Below, one piece after another: positions 10,087 to 20,293 of a stretch of DNA of 64,000 bases. The position numbers and the translations under genes were made by a program. The stretch's first letter is position 1. Each line of letters opens with the position of its first letter. The stretch lies in NCBI GenBank assembly GCA_964016985.1, contig OZ024825.1, positions 41,617,668 to 41,681,667 of the forward strand, read 5' to 3'. This stretch comes from Anodontia alba. Taxonomy: Eukaryota > Mollusca > Bivalvia > Lucinida > Lucinidae. Under the pieces are notes generated by a model. The model saw nothing but the letters and a program-made list of their open reading frames with translations, searched no databases and was not told the DNA's origin.

Positions 10087-10115
10087 TGGGCTGGTTACTT
10101 ATTGACTCACCCTCG
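10087..10115 (-). repeat. mariner 3' terminal inverted repeat
   Basis: Inverse complement of the 5' TIR, directly after the transposase stop codon (TAA at 10082-10084). Confidence 0.9.
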
Positions 10116-10117
10116 TA

Positions 10118-10440
10118 GATTGGGTACAACATAAATGACTGCATGCATGATAGTTAACCCAATCACGGTTATTAACTATGCTTCCCTCTAAAATTGCACC
10201 CCGGCGGGCCGGGCCTCAGATGGCTCCGGCTTGAAGACTTTTAAGTTAGTCGGTTGGTGCCTGATGCTCCGGCTCTGGTCAGACTACCGGAGTCCAACTG
10301 TTAGTTTTCTTTTGCTTCAGCATTTCAGTTATTTCTTGCTGTCGAGTCATCATCGTTGTTTCATCGCTGTATTTGTTTGACTTTTATGTTCTCGGAGATA
10401 TTGCACTGATGGGTTAATTGTTGATGGCTATGCTTCATCG
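10118..10440 (+). repeat. LINE remnant downstream of the mariner (C-terminus and 3' region)
   Basis: Continues the frame broken at 8832: ..TACMIVNPITVINYASL then a stop, followed by 3' sequence (GGCCTCAGATGGCTCCGG.., GTTGGTGCCTGATG) that parallels 36400-36520 and 1705-2080. It supports mariner insertion into a pre-existing LINE copy. Confidence 0.6.
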
Positions 10441-10452
10441 CCATGGTTCAAC

Positions 10453-10985
10453 TATTGGTTTTCATTTACTCTGACACAAAATAGAATTAGCAATGAGTAC
10501 TCGTTTTTGCTTATCATAGAGATTAATTTGCTTTTTATGTTTCCGCTTTAATGCATTGACGATGTTGGGAGCCTTTATGCGAACCGAATTTTTATGTATT
10601 TCTGTATTGAGAAGCATCGGGACCCAGGGTGAAGTTGGCTGGCCGTAAAAGTGCTTTAAACCACCGGTGGTTTATTCTACTGGCCGTTCTAAGGCGGTGG
10701 TCCCGGTGATAGTCTTACTCTTTGTTGCTTAGTGGTTTTATTCTACGAGGCTATTTGTTTCAGTTTTGCCTGGTGTTATTTTGTTCTTGTGTTTTTCAGT
10801 CCTTTGATCATTGGGATTACCTCGCTAGGGGAAGAGAGAGCTAATCTTAATGCTTTTCGTACGTTTGTTCGATTTGAGCTTGTTTGGTTTTGTTTGTTTC
10901 CGCTTCCTTTTGGTGTCTGGAAAGAGCTGCGGCTTGTGATTGTGGTACTCCCTGGCCTTTTCTCTTACCTTTTTAGGAACCCTGC
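10453..10985 (+). repeat. Dispersed repeat shared with the macrosatellite units
   Basis: This matches 44633-45155 over about 520 bp with scattered differences (shared words: GGTTTTCATTTACTCTG, TATGCGAACCGAATTTTTAT, TTCTAAGGCGGTGGTCCCGG, GATTACCTCGCT.GGGGAAG). Its position directly after a LINE C-terminus suggests that it is LINE 3'UTR, but no boundary is visible. The 106-codon frame at 10732-11052 has no motif and is not called a gene. Confidence 0.65.
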
Positions 10986-11765
10986 ACGTGGACTGAACAA
11001 ATGTCTCATGTATACCACGGCAGAACTAAGGGCGAGGGTTGTGGCCACTTAAAATCGATTAAGAACCCCCGCTCCCCTCCCCCCACCCCAACCCAAGTAA
11101 TATTTTACTGACCTTTCGAAAAGCGGTGCTTCTGCTGTGGTATACTATTTCTGTCATTGTATTCTGTGATCTTGTGTGTTCTGGTAATTTTTTTTTATTT
11201 TGGATAACCGTTTGGCCATTTTTGGGGACAGAAACTGTCCTTTTGGCTTTTTATGGAACTCACTCGATAAGAAATCCGTGCATCCAACAGTCTGTTATGC
11301 TTCAAAAATAAGATTAAAAATCATCGCACAAACTGTAATAATGTGCCACAATTCTTTTTTTTATGTGGAGAAAGGTATTGGTCAGTTCTGCAGGCCAGAA
11401 TCAGAAACAATTGTAGTAATTTAAACCATGACTTATACATAAATCACTGATGTAATAGCTCTGCTTGTAGCTGTGGTTTTATAATGGAAGATGCCGATCA
11501 TTTTTTTTCTTAAACTATCCCAATTACCCAAATGCGCGCATTGCACTTTTTAATGCAACCCAAAACTACCACCCTCTGAATGTCGAGAAAATTCTTTTCG
11601 GAAACGATAACCTGACAGTCCAAGAGAACACTATTATCTTTATTGCAGTCTAAAACTACAGAATAACCGAATAGTAATTTCTGTGTCCGATTCAGTGTGT
11701 AAAATTTGAGGTTGGTGTTGCTGATGCCGTTGTCTGTTCCACTCCCGCCTGCTAATACACCCGAC

Positions 11766-11766
<1 letters not shown>
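10986..11766. other. No gene; G4-capable tract and shared repeat
   Basis: 11065-11093 is C-rich (minus-strand G-quadruplex motif). About 11118-11250 is the inverse complement of about 20100-20240, showing a dispersed repeat. No coding feature is supported. Confidence 0.5.

Positions 11767-11820
<54 letters not shown>
11767..11820 (+). repeat. (CA)n microsatellite
   Basis: About 27 uninterrupted CA units. Confidence 0.95.
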
Positions 11821-11828
<8 letters not shown>

Positions 11829-12273
11829 TTTCTTTTTTATTTATATGTATGTACATAAACAGTACTCTCAAATGTCTATTCAACAGTTTTGCAAGAGAAC
11901 TGTTTAATGTACATATATATTTTCTCCTCACTCAAAGAGTTCAGTGAGTTATTACTATTATTGTATATATTTAATGCATTTTCTCAAGTTAAAAACTGAA
12001 TATTGTATTTTTCATTGCTATTGTCACGTGAAATTACTTGCTATGTTTTCATTGTAGGGGGAGGGCCATAACTAATGTTGTGAGAACTTGCGGCCCAAAC
12101 TCGTGCATTGTATAGTTGCAATAAATATGATTAAACTAATTTTGGCTTTCTGCTTGTAGTGTTTTTGATTGTGGTGCCGTTGCTTTTAGTGCGTACTTCT
12201 TTCCCTTTGGTGTCTTGGACGGAAGGTGTTAGGTAATTGTATCGATTCCTGACCATTGCCTTCCTTTCCGCGC
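11821..12273. repeat. No gene; 12150-12270 recurs inverted at 19995-20100
   Basis: The stretch with GTGCCGTTGCTTTTAG and GGTGTTAGGTAATTGTATC appears as its inverse complement near 20 kb, adjoining the repeat shared with 11118-11250. An AATAAA-type signal occurs near 12120. No coding feature. Confidence 0.5.
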
Positions 12274-12872
12274 AGTTTGACCAGGACCTTAGCTGTACGC
12301 TAGAAAGACTGGAAAATTTAGAATATATCGATCAGCATCAAATTGTGCAGCTTCATTGTTCGCAGACAACTTTTCATATGGCGCGGCTCAGTGGTAAAGG
12401 TTAAACCCATAGTCATCACTCGTCGCCGCTTTTTTCTTTCTTTTTCTGCAAATTAATTCAGGAGGAAGTTCAAAAACACGTTTTTGTTTCTCAGGTCTGA
12501 ACATGGTTTTTGCAGGTGCTTAGTATATTTGGTTTAGATCTCATTGGTTTCTTTTTTCTAATTATCTCCGGGCTAATTACATGGCTTCCTTTGCTTTAAT
12601 CTTACGATTCCTTATTTAGAAAATCAAAAATCGGGAGCATGTATACGTACATGTATATTCAAGATGCAATAGAGACTATAGGTTTAGAATCAGTTAATAT
12701 TTTTTTTTGGTTTACGCTACTATTTATGTGTGCCAAAGAACGTGTGCGCTATTCTAAAAAGTGAGTTGTGCCACACGACGCGAAAAAAGACTGCAAAATG
12801 AGTTGCGAAAACCTTTTCTTTTTCTCTCTGAATGTCAACGCAACGACATTTCCTTGGAAGATTTCTGCATTC
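12274..12872 (+). repeat. Left arm of a ~600-bp inverted duplication
   Basis: Nearly the whole segment reappears inverted at 15097-15727 (for example GAGCATGTATACGTACATGT, CACACGACGCGAAAAAAGAC, AGCGACGAGTGATGACTATG in complement). Small indels show that the copies are old. A spacer of about 2.2 kb lies between the arms. Confidence 0.8.
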
Positions 12873-12999
12873 ACAATAAATAAACACTTTAAAAGTTGAA
12901 AACAGAAAGTTGTTTAATAAAAATGTAATGAAATGGATGTTTTCACATTGGCCCTGTCTCAGGTCCTCGGACAGGCGTATTGGCCTTCGGATGGCTGTA

Positions 13000-13625
13000 C
13001 GAGGGTCCTGCAAAAGCTTTTGTCATTAGGTTCGGATTACTTCAGTGCTACGTTTTATCAAACATATTTTTATTACAAACCTTCAAAGTATTCCCCCTTT
13101 ACTGAAACACATTTTTGTAATCTTTTTACCCAGTCGCGAAAAGCAGATAAATAGTTTTCTTTTAGTATATCTGTTGGAGACACTGATAAATAGCGCTGCC
13201 AAGAGAACTTCTAGATGTATACTTATTCCCAGAAAGCATTGTAATAAGCCTTGGAAATAAAAAGAAGTCACAGGAACTTTGGTCAGGTGAATAAGGTGGA
13301 TGGTTTAAAACTTTCACCTTTTCAGAAGCCAAAAAAAGAATTAACAACCTAACACTTATGAGAGGAGGCGATGTCATGTAAAAGGTGAACTCCTGACCAT
13401 CATTTGCTTGGTCGTTTCTTATTGTTACAAGTAAATTGGTCAGTGTATATGACTGCATCTATTTCAATTTGAAATAACTCGGTCAGTTGGAAAGCAATTT
13501 GAACAAAATAAACGGGTATCTTTAGCTATTCAACACACCATTCAAGTGCAGTGAAGCATTTTAAAATATACCTGGGATAAAACCAAGGAAGCCTATTAGT
13601 GACAGAACTTTTTGCAGGACCCTGG
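13000..13625 (-). mobile_element. Internally deleted mariner relic
   Basis: Ends match as inverted repeats (GGGTCCTGCAAAAGCTTTTG at left; complement of CAGAACTTTTTGCAGGACCC at right) with flanking TA. On the minus strand the interior reads LHDIASSHK in one frame, then VKVLNHPPYSPDQSSCDFFL, then LGSAIYQCLQQI, and after another shift AFRDWVKRLQKCVSVKGEYF, the mariner C-terminus. The first catalytic block and N-terminus are missing (about 630 bp in total). The third catalytic site is the usual Asp (SSCDFF). Confidence 0.8.
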
Positions 13626-13897
13626 TATTTTCGCCTCGGGCCAATACAGCAATCCTTAGGCCAATATGACTGCCATCGGACCTGTAACAGGGCCAGTTGA
13701 GAACATATATTTAATAACATATTGCCATCGTAAAAATGGACGGAACTCGTAATGCTGAATAGTGTATGTTCTTTGTTTGCATTCGATAGAAGTACAAGTG
13801 TGCTGTTTTGGTGCAGCTGACGTCTGGATAGACTCACAAAGTTTATACTAATTTCACAATGGTTTCTAAGTGCACTTGCGCAAATAAGCAAATGTGT

Positions 13898-14122
13898 CCC
13901 AACGTGAGAAAACCTACCTTCTGACATGTGCGCCCAAGGAAGACTCAAATCAGCTTGCGCATCCACGCAGTCTGGTTAGAGTCTTCGTTGTCCGCATGAA
14001 GAAACTTTACATTCATCCTTAACCATCCAGGAACGATTCTTATCAGACTGCGCACATGCACAGGCTGATCTGAATCTTTGCAAGGCGCATATGTCCGAAG
14101 GTATGTTGCCTGACGTTGCGAC
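13898..14122. repeat. M6 MITE
   Basis: The left end CAACGTGAGAAAACCTACC and the right end TATGTTGCCTGACGTTG are inverted, followed inward by GACATGTGCGCCCAAGGAAG and its counterpart GCGCATATGTC. Second complete copy at 39214-39433. Confidence 0.75.
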
Positions 14123-14167
14123 TCAAATATGAGTCAGCATACGACTAAACAAATCTAGGTGAGATTT

Positions 14168-14449
14168 CATTATGAAAATACGCCTATTCAAATATATTGA
14201 AAATTTCATCACCAAAAACGGTAAGTTTTCAGATAAAAATACTATTTTTTTCATATCTCTGCTCCAAACATAGATTGTGGGTACTCGTTAGAACCGCCTC
14301 ACCGAGGCGGTTCTGGTGAGGCGGTTCTAACGAGTACCCACAATCTATGTTTTAGAGCAGAAATATGAAAAATAATATATACCCCTGTAAACCCAAGTTT
14401 TACTGTATAAAAGTGGGGTTTAAGGGGGTCAAATTATGTTTTCGTGATG
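14168..14449 (+). repeat. M1 MITE
   Basis: Complete copy. The palindrome is longer than usual because GGCGGTTCT..GAGGCGGTTCT is partly duplicated at the centre. Confidence 0.85.
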
Positions 14450-14744
14450 GATTGTTTTTTCAAGCCAGAAAATAGCGGACGTTAATTATTTTTATTAATT
14501 GTTTTAATTAAAATGGATCAAGGCTGAAGATACACCGTCTGCTGCGAAACGTGCTTCCATATGTGGCTTAAAATAAACAGTATATTAATTATGTCATCTG
14601 GCTATGATTGACTTATAAACAAACAGAATGAATAAGCTGATCATTGATATTTGCATGACATGAATAACAAATACAAACAAATGCCTTTTGCATCTGATAT
14701 TAATGAACCGTGTGACGTATAAAGTGGGTTCTGCGACTTCAGGT

Positions 14745-15023
14745 CATTACGAAAACATGCCTATACAAATATATTGGAAATTTCACCACCAAAAAACTCA
14801 AGATTTTTCCGATAAAAATTCTGATATTTTTCACATTTCTGCTCAAAACATAGATTGTGGGTACTCGTTAGAACCGCCTCGCCGAGGCGGTTCTAACGAG
14901 TACCCACAATCTTTGTTTTGAGCAGAAATAAGAAAAATAATGTATACCCCTGTAAACCCCAGTTTTACTATATAAAGGTGGGATTTAAGGGGGTCAAAAT
15001 TATATAGGTATGTTTTTGTGATG
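14745..15023 (+). repeat. M1 MITE (reference copy)
   Basis: Left TIR CATTACGAAAACATGCCTAT, left arm with CAAATATATTGGAAATTTCA, central palindrome at about 14848-14924 containing GTTAGAACCGCCTCG, right arm with CCCCTGTAAACCCC and GGGGTTTAAGGGGGTC-type blocks, and right TIR ATAGGTATGTTTTTGTGATG. The arms outside the palindrome are not complementary to each other, so the element has a fixed polarity. Confidence 0.9.
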
Positions 15024-15096
15024 AAAAGTCTAAATCAGTCCTCGCATCCAAACAGTCTGATCAAGTCTTGCGCATTTCGTACTTTAAATCATTGCA

Positions 15097-15727
15097 TAAT
15101 GCAGAAATCTGCCAAGGAAATGTCGTTGCATTGACGTTCAGAGAAAAAAAAACGAAAAGGTTTTCGCAGCTCATTTGCAGTCTTTTTTCGCGTCGTGTGG
15201 CCCAACTCACTTTTTAGCACTTTACAGAATAGCGCACACACGTTCTGTGGCACACATAAACAGTAGCATAAACCAAAAAGAAAATATTAACTGATTCTAA
15301 ACATAAGTCTCTATTACATCTTGAAATTACATGTACGTATACATGCTCCCGATTTATGATTTTCTAAATAAGGAATCGTAAGATTAAAGCAAAGGAAGCC
15401 ATGTAATTAGTTTGAAGATAATTAGAAAAAAATGAGATCTAAACCTATTATACTAAGCGCCAGCTAAAACCATGTTCAGACCTGAGAAACAAAAACGTGT
15501 TTTTGAACTTCCTCCTGAATTAATTTGCAGAAAAAGAAAGGAAAAAAAGCGGCGACGAGTGATGACTATGGGCTTAACCTTTACCACGCAGCAGAGTAGA
15601 TGAATCACTAAGCCGCGCCATATGAAAAGGTGTCTGCGAACAGTGAAGCTGCGCAATCTGATGCTGGTCGATATATTCTAATTTTTTTTCAGTGATTCTT
15701 TTTAGCGGACAGGTAAGGTCCTGACCA
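15097..15727 (-). repeat. Right arm of the ~600-bp inverted duplication
   Basis: Inverse complement of 12274-12872. Its outer part (about 15545-15800) is duplicated again in direct orientation at 15828-16060. Confidence 0.8.
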
Positions 15728-16060
15728 AACAGTGCGGATGCCCCGAAGACACATTTTCACCGGCGCGGTTTATTTTTTCCTCTTGGATCACGCAAACACG
15801 CCTATATAATTTTGACTCCCTTAAGCGTCGACGAGTGATAACTGTGGGTTTAACCTTTATCACGCCACAGAGTAGATGAATCACTGAGCCGCGCCATGGG
15901 TGTCTGCGAACAATAAAGCCGCACAATCTGAAACGGGTCGATATATTCTAAATTTTCCAGTTTTTTTAGCGGACAGGTAAGGTCCTAACCAAACTGTGCG
16001 GATGCCCCGAAGACACATTTTCAGCCGACGCGGTTTATTTTTCCCTCTCGGATCACGCAA
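15545..16060. repeat. Direct tandem duplication (~280-bp step)
   Basis: GCGACGAGTGAT..AGCCGCGCCAT..GTGTCTGCGAAC..GGACAGGTAAGGTCCT..GATGCCCCGAAGACACATTT occurs twice, at about 15545-15800 and 15828-16060. The first copy ends in a truncated M1 terminus (15785-15826), the second in a complete M1 element. Confidence 0.75.
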
Positions 16061-16313
16061 ACACGCCTACATAATTTTGACCCCCTTAAGCACCACTTTT
16101 ATATAGTAAAACTGGGGTTACGGGGGTTATATATTATTTTTCCTATTTCGCTAAAAAAACATAGATTGTGGGTACTTGTTAGAACCGCCTCGCCGAGGCA
16201 GTTCTAACGAGTACCCACAATCTATGTTGAACAATATCAGAATTTTTATCTGAAAAATTTCCTTATTTGGTTGTAAGATTTTCAATATATTTGAATAGGC
16301 GTGTTTTCGTAAA
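16051..16313 (-). repeat. M1 MITE
   Basis: GATCACGCAAACACGCCTA at left and GGCGTGTTTTCGTAA at right; the palindrome is present with one mismatch. The right arm of the hairpin lacks the GAGCAGAAAT block. Confidence 0.8.
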
Positions 16314-16559
16314 GACAATGAATGCAGCAGTTAGTTAGAATCATTTCGATAAATAAGACAATCTGTTTGCCAAATTTCGTTTGTTGCAACGTGCAGATGT
16401 AATTTTCCCCCTAAATCTCAGTAATATCTGGCAAAATGGTAACAAGGCTGCCCTAAGTTGACGTGGTGGCACTTATCCACAAATGTACATAACTGCTCTC
16501 GCCTGGAAATCGATGCTGACCAATCAGCATTGGAGTTTTCGGGAGTGACTGACTGGATA

Positions 16560-17843
16560 CGAGGGTGAGTCAATAAGTAACCAGCCCAACTTATTTCCGG
16601 TTGAGATCCACCGCTTCTTTTTCGATGTAATTGCCCTCTAGTGTGATGCACTTACACCAACGGTGTTCAAGTGCCATCAGCCTAGAACTGAAAAAGTCAG
16701 GGTCCTTTCCATTGACTCACTCCTCAACTGCCGTCACGACTTCTTCATCAGACCGGAAATGAAGTCCACGGATATCCTTTTTCAAGTTTGGGAATAGGAA
16801 GAAGTCTCGCTAGGAGCTAGGTCAGGCGAAAAGGCAGGATGTGGTATTAATTCATACCCGTTTCGCTCTACATCATCCATTGCAACTTTGCAAGTGTGGT
16901 CTCTCGCGTTGTCCTGTTCCAGCAAAACACCTTAAGAGAGTTTACCTCGGCGTTTTTAACGGATGGCGGTTCTCAGCTGGTCTAACAAGTTTGCATAGTA
17001 CACTCCAGTTATTGTACTACTCTTGGGTAAAAAGTCCAACATAATAACGCCTTTTGCGTCCCAAAATACTGTGGCCATCACCTTGCCAGCAGATGGTTGC
17101 GTCTTGAACTTCTTTGGCCTCGGGGACCCAGGCCCTACCCACTGACGACTCTAAGCTTTATTCTCTGGCTCATAATAATGAATCCAAGTCTCATCTACAG
17201 TCACCAGACGCAAAAGAAAATCATCTTTTGACCTAAAACGCTTCAACAAGGCGCTGCATATTGATGCTCTGGTTGCCATTTGCTCATCGCTAAGGGATTT
17301 GGGGACCCAACGTGCTGTTAGCTTGCGCATACCTAAACGATCATGTAAGATTGTTGAAACGCTACCATGTGAAATGCCTAATGCCTGCGCTATTTCTTCT
17401 ACCTGAATTCGCATTCCAGAGTATACCAGATCCCGAACTTTCTTACACATTTCTTCGTCGGTGGCACCCAGTGGGCGTCCAGACCTGGCTTCATCTTCTA
17501 AAGACGTTCTACCGCGTTTGAATTCCCCTACCCAGAATTTAACCTGAGCATAAGACGGTGCAGAAGACCCATAAACATCGGCTAACTCGCCGTGTATTTC
17601 CTAGCCTGTTTTTACCTTTTGAATACAAGTACCGAATTACAGCACGGTACTCAACTTTAGATGAAAAGCATGCCTTTGCATCACTAGCCATGTTTGACAA
17701 TCAACATCTTATTAAACAATAACTCGATACTTGTGCAATTTTGTACCCATGTATAGAACATATATTGAAACAAAACTTGAAAATCGTGACCGTCTCGGTC
17801 CATCGGAAATGGGATAGGCTGGTTATTTATTGACACGCCCTCG
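16560..17843 (-). mobile_element. Second full-length mariner, inverted, inactive
   Basis: A 1284-bp copy of the 8835-10115 element on the opposite strand, with both TIRs and flanking TA (16558-16559 and 17844-17845). Same lineage, near-identical through most of the length. Confidence 0.92.
16591..17691 (-). pseudogene. mariner transposase, broken copy
   Basis: Aligning by eye to the intact copy, the Gln codon after NKA is TAG, the Lys codon in the first HTH (TGKE) has become TAG, the Trp in EEW is TGA, a single A is inserted near the TYLKGK region, and two bases are inserted just after the third catalytic codon. That codon is GAG (Glu), while the intact copy uses GAA (Glu). The first ATG of the intact copy is lost here but the second (at 17689-17691, complement) is kept. 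The longest surviving frame is 99 codons (17151-17450). Confidence 0.9.
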
Positions 17844-17940
17844 TAGTCAATGCTTACACACTGAACATATTATTTTCGTAACAAGATATCTAAAGGCTCC
17901 ATATTCCTCAAAAGTAGACATTTTGTTATTCAAGAAAGGT

Positions 17941-18313
17941 AAAAAGGCTCCATATTCCTCAAAAATTGACAATTTATTATCCAAGAAAGGTTTAATAAAT
18001 TGATATATGGTATTAATACAATCATAAAATGTGGCATCTGACAGCCTGTAAACTTTCCGTTAGTCTGCCGTTCTTGAACTGGATCAACAATGAAATGATT
18101 TTTATCGTATCTCTGAATTAGTGTTGCCATCATTAATTCAGATATATGATTTAAAAAATCATTTCATTTTTGATCCAGTTCAAAAACAAGAGACTTACTG
18201 AAATTTTACTGGCTGTCATGTGCCACATTTTATGATCGTATTAATACCATATATCACTTTATCAAAACTTTCTTGGATAAAAATGTTTATTTCTGAGGAG
18301 TATGGAGCCTTTT
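17941..18313. repeat. Long hairpin MITE
   Basis: About 370 bp in which the two halves are inverse complements (AAAAGGCTCCATATTCCTCA at left matches the complement at 18313; GATATATGGTATTAATAC and ATAAAATGTGGCA recur inverted). A degenerate extra copy of the left end lies at 17891-17940. The minus-strand frame at 17930-18133 is an artefact of it. Confidence 0.8.
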
Positions 18314-18314
18314 A

Positions 18315-18505
18315 CTTTAGCATGCTGGGTAAAAAATCAGCAGTCGACATTTTGAAATGTTTTTCGTTTCCCAGACAATAGACTTTGGCATTCATGCTGT
18401 CTCAAATGGAGACAATTTACATGAAATGCCAAAGCCTATGTTCTAGAGGAAAAAGAGAAAATATCAATTTGTCGTCTGCTGCAATTACATGTAGCCAAAG
18501 GTTAA
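18315..18505. repeat. M4 MITE (diverged)
   Basis: AGCATGCTGGGTAAAAAATC at left and AAAGGTTAAC at right, with the M4 core (CAAATGGAGACAATTTACAT and GTCGTCTGCTG). It directly abuts the hairpin MITE. Confidence 0.75.
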
Positions 18506-18888
18506 CTCATATTAACTATATCATTTCCAATATTTTATCGAGATACATGAATAACTTAAAATCATACCTGAGCTACTATTGATACAACTAGTTTTTGCCC
18601 TTGGGAGCCATTTTTTTTCCTTTTAGAGTAAACATACTTTAGAAGGGGTTAGATGCTCAGGTCGACAAACAGGAAATCACAAAAATTGTTTCCCATGTAA
18701 AAACATGGCAGAAAATCTACTAAGTGCATCCAGTCCACTTGAACCAAACGTACCACTGACACTTGGGTAGGAATAATTAGCTTATAACTGAAAGGTGGGT
18801 CGTGAAAAAACAATTGATAGACAAATAATAATTGATACAATACTAATTGCACGACCCGAAAGGTTGACGAAGAGTATCCTTTAAGCAC
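18506..18888. other. No gene recognised
   Basis: No supported feature; a 79-codon minus frame here has no motif. Confidence 0.4.
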
Positions 18889-19740
18889 AGTATCCGTCCG
18901 TCTGTTGACAGTTTGTGAAAATGGCTATAATTCTTAAACCGCTTGGAATATTTTTTATATAATTTTTGGCCTACTTATAGATGCCATTTAAACATGAGAT
19001 ATCATTCTGCTTCATTTATAGAGGCTAAGCTGAGGTATAAAAAACTAAAAAAAAAAACAAACAAAAAAAAAAACAAACATGAAAATGGTTATAATGCTTA
19101 AACAGTCAGTTATTTGGTTAATATTTTGTACAAGTTGTCAACTAAACCTAGGCAATGGGCATGCCAAATGCCATTTTAACTAACCAAGGCCAAAGGTATC
19201 CAACCAACTTGAATATCTTTGTTCGTAATACGTTTGTTAAAGTGTCCGTTATAAGTTTGTGAAAATGGCTCTAACTCTCAAACTACTTGCTTTTTTTTTT
19301 TTTTTTTTTTTTAAATAATTTTGGCATACTTATAGAAATCAATTAGACGTAGCCAATGAACATGTGGGATTTCAGATGCCAAGGCATAAAAAGAGGAAAA
19401 TATGAAAACGGTCAAAATACTTAAATCATCAGAAATATTTTGATAATATTTTGTATACTGATAGATGCCAACTAGATCTAGCCAATGAACATGTGAAATT
19501 TTAGTTTCATTTACAGAGGCTAAGCCGATGCATTAAAAGCGGAACTATGAAAATCGCCATAATGTTTAAACCCTCAGGAACAGTTTGATAATATTTTGCT
19601 AATAGATGTCAGTTAGACCTGGACAATGGACATACCAAATGGCATTTTAATTAACCAAGGCTAAAGGTACCCCAACCACTAAATTGCCTTTGTCCGTTAT
19701 GGGTTTGTAAAAGTGTCCGTTATCAATCTGTGAAAACGGC
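18889..19740. repeat. ~165-bp-period tandem array (pearl-like)
   Basis: The phrase TGAAAA.GG..ATAAT.CTTAAAC recurs at about 18914, 19078, 19258, 19400, 19547 and 19728, each followed by AATATTTT.. and a TAGATGCCA..TAGACCTAG.CAATG block. A short TCCGTCCGTC run at the left edge (about 18893) mirrors the microsatellite beside the other arrays. Copies are strongly diverged. Confidence 0.65.
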
Positions 19741-19994
19741 TATATCAAAAACCCTTTTCCCCAGACTGATTAAAGATTTACACGAAAATCCAAACAGCAG
19801 TCTTTCAGTTATGTCCACATATTCCCCATTTAGTAGTTGTTTAAATCAAACATGGAACTGCGGCAGCGATTTTGAACTTTATCTGAACCTATTGAAGTTT
19901 TACATAATGCCGCAGTGAACATTTTATCAACAAATCTGGGAAAGGAATTTACCAAATTCAATTTTGCGCTAACTGAGGCTAAATAGAAAGGAAG

Positions 19995-20250
19995 GCAATG
20001 ATCAGGAATTGATACAATTACCTAACACCTTCCGGCAAAGACACAACGGGAAAGAAGGACGCACCTAAAGCAACGGCACCACAGTCAAAACACTACAAGC
20101 AGAAAACCAAAAGGACAGTTTTTTCCCAAACATTGGCCAAACGGCTATATGCAAAATAAAAATTTTAACCAGGACATAAATGCAAAGGCATACAATGACA
20201 GATATAGTAATCCACAGCAGAAGCACCGCCTTGGAACGGACAGTAAAAAT
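19995..20250 (-). repeat. Dispersed repeat (inverse of 12150-12270 and 11118-11250)
   Basis: AATTACCTAACACCTTCCGG and AAAAGGACAGTTTT..GGCCAAACGG are complements of sequences at 12.2 and 11.2 kb, here fused without the roughly 900 bp that separates them there. Confidence 0.6.
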
Positions 20251-20255
20251 ACGAC

Positions 20256-20293
20256 TGGGTGTTTGTGGGGTGGGGGACGGGGAGGGGGTGGGG
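20256..20293 (+). other. G-quadruplex motif
   Basis: Six G runs of three to five bases with loops of one to seven bases, the strongest G4 motif outside simple G tracts in this window. Confidence 0.6.

Larger units (their letters stand above)
8835..10115 (+). mobile_element. Full-length mariner transposon
   Basis: The 1281-bp element begins CGAGGGTGAGTCAATAAATA and ends with the inverse complement of CGAGGGTGAGTCAATAAGTA. TA dinucleotides flank it at 8833-8834 and 10116-10117, the usual mariner target duplication. One uninterrupted transposase frame fills the interior. Size, TIRs, TA target and a single intronless gene are all typical of IS630-Tc1-mariner elements. It sits inside a LINE remnant. 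Confidence 0.95.

Noticed and set aside
10732..11052. 106-codon hydrophobic ORF suggestive of a membrane protein
   Set aside because: The same DNA recurs in the macrosatellite with frameshifting differences; the hydrophobicity comes from T-rich repeat sequence.
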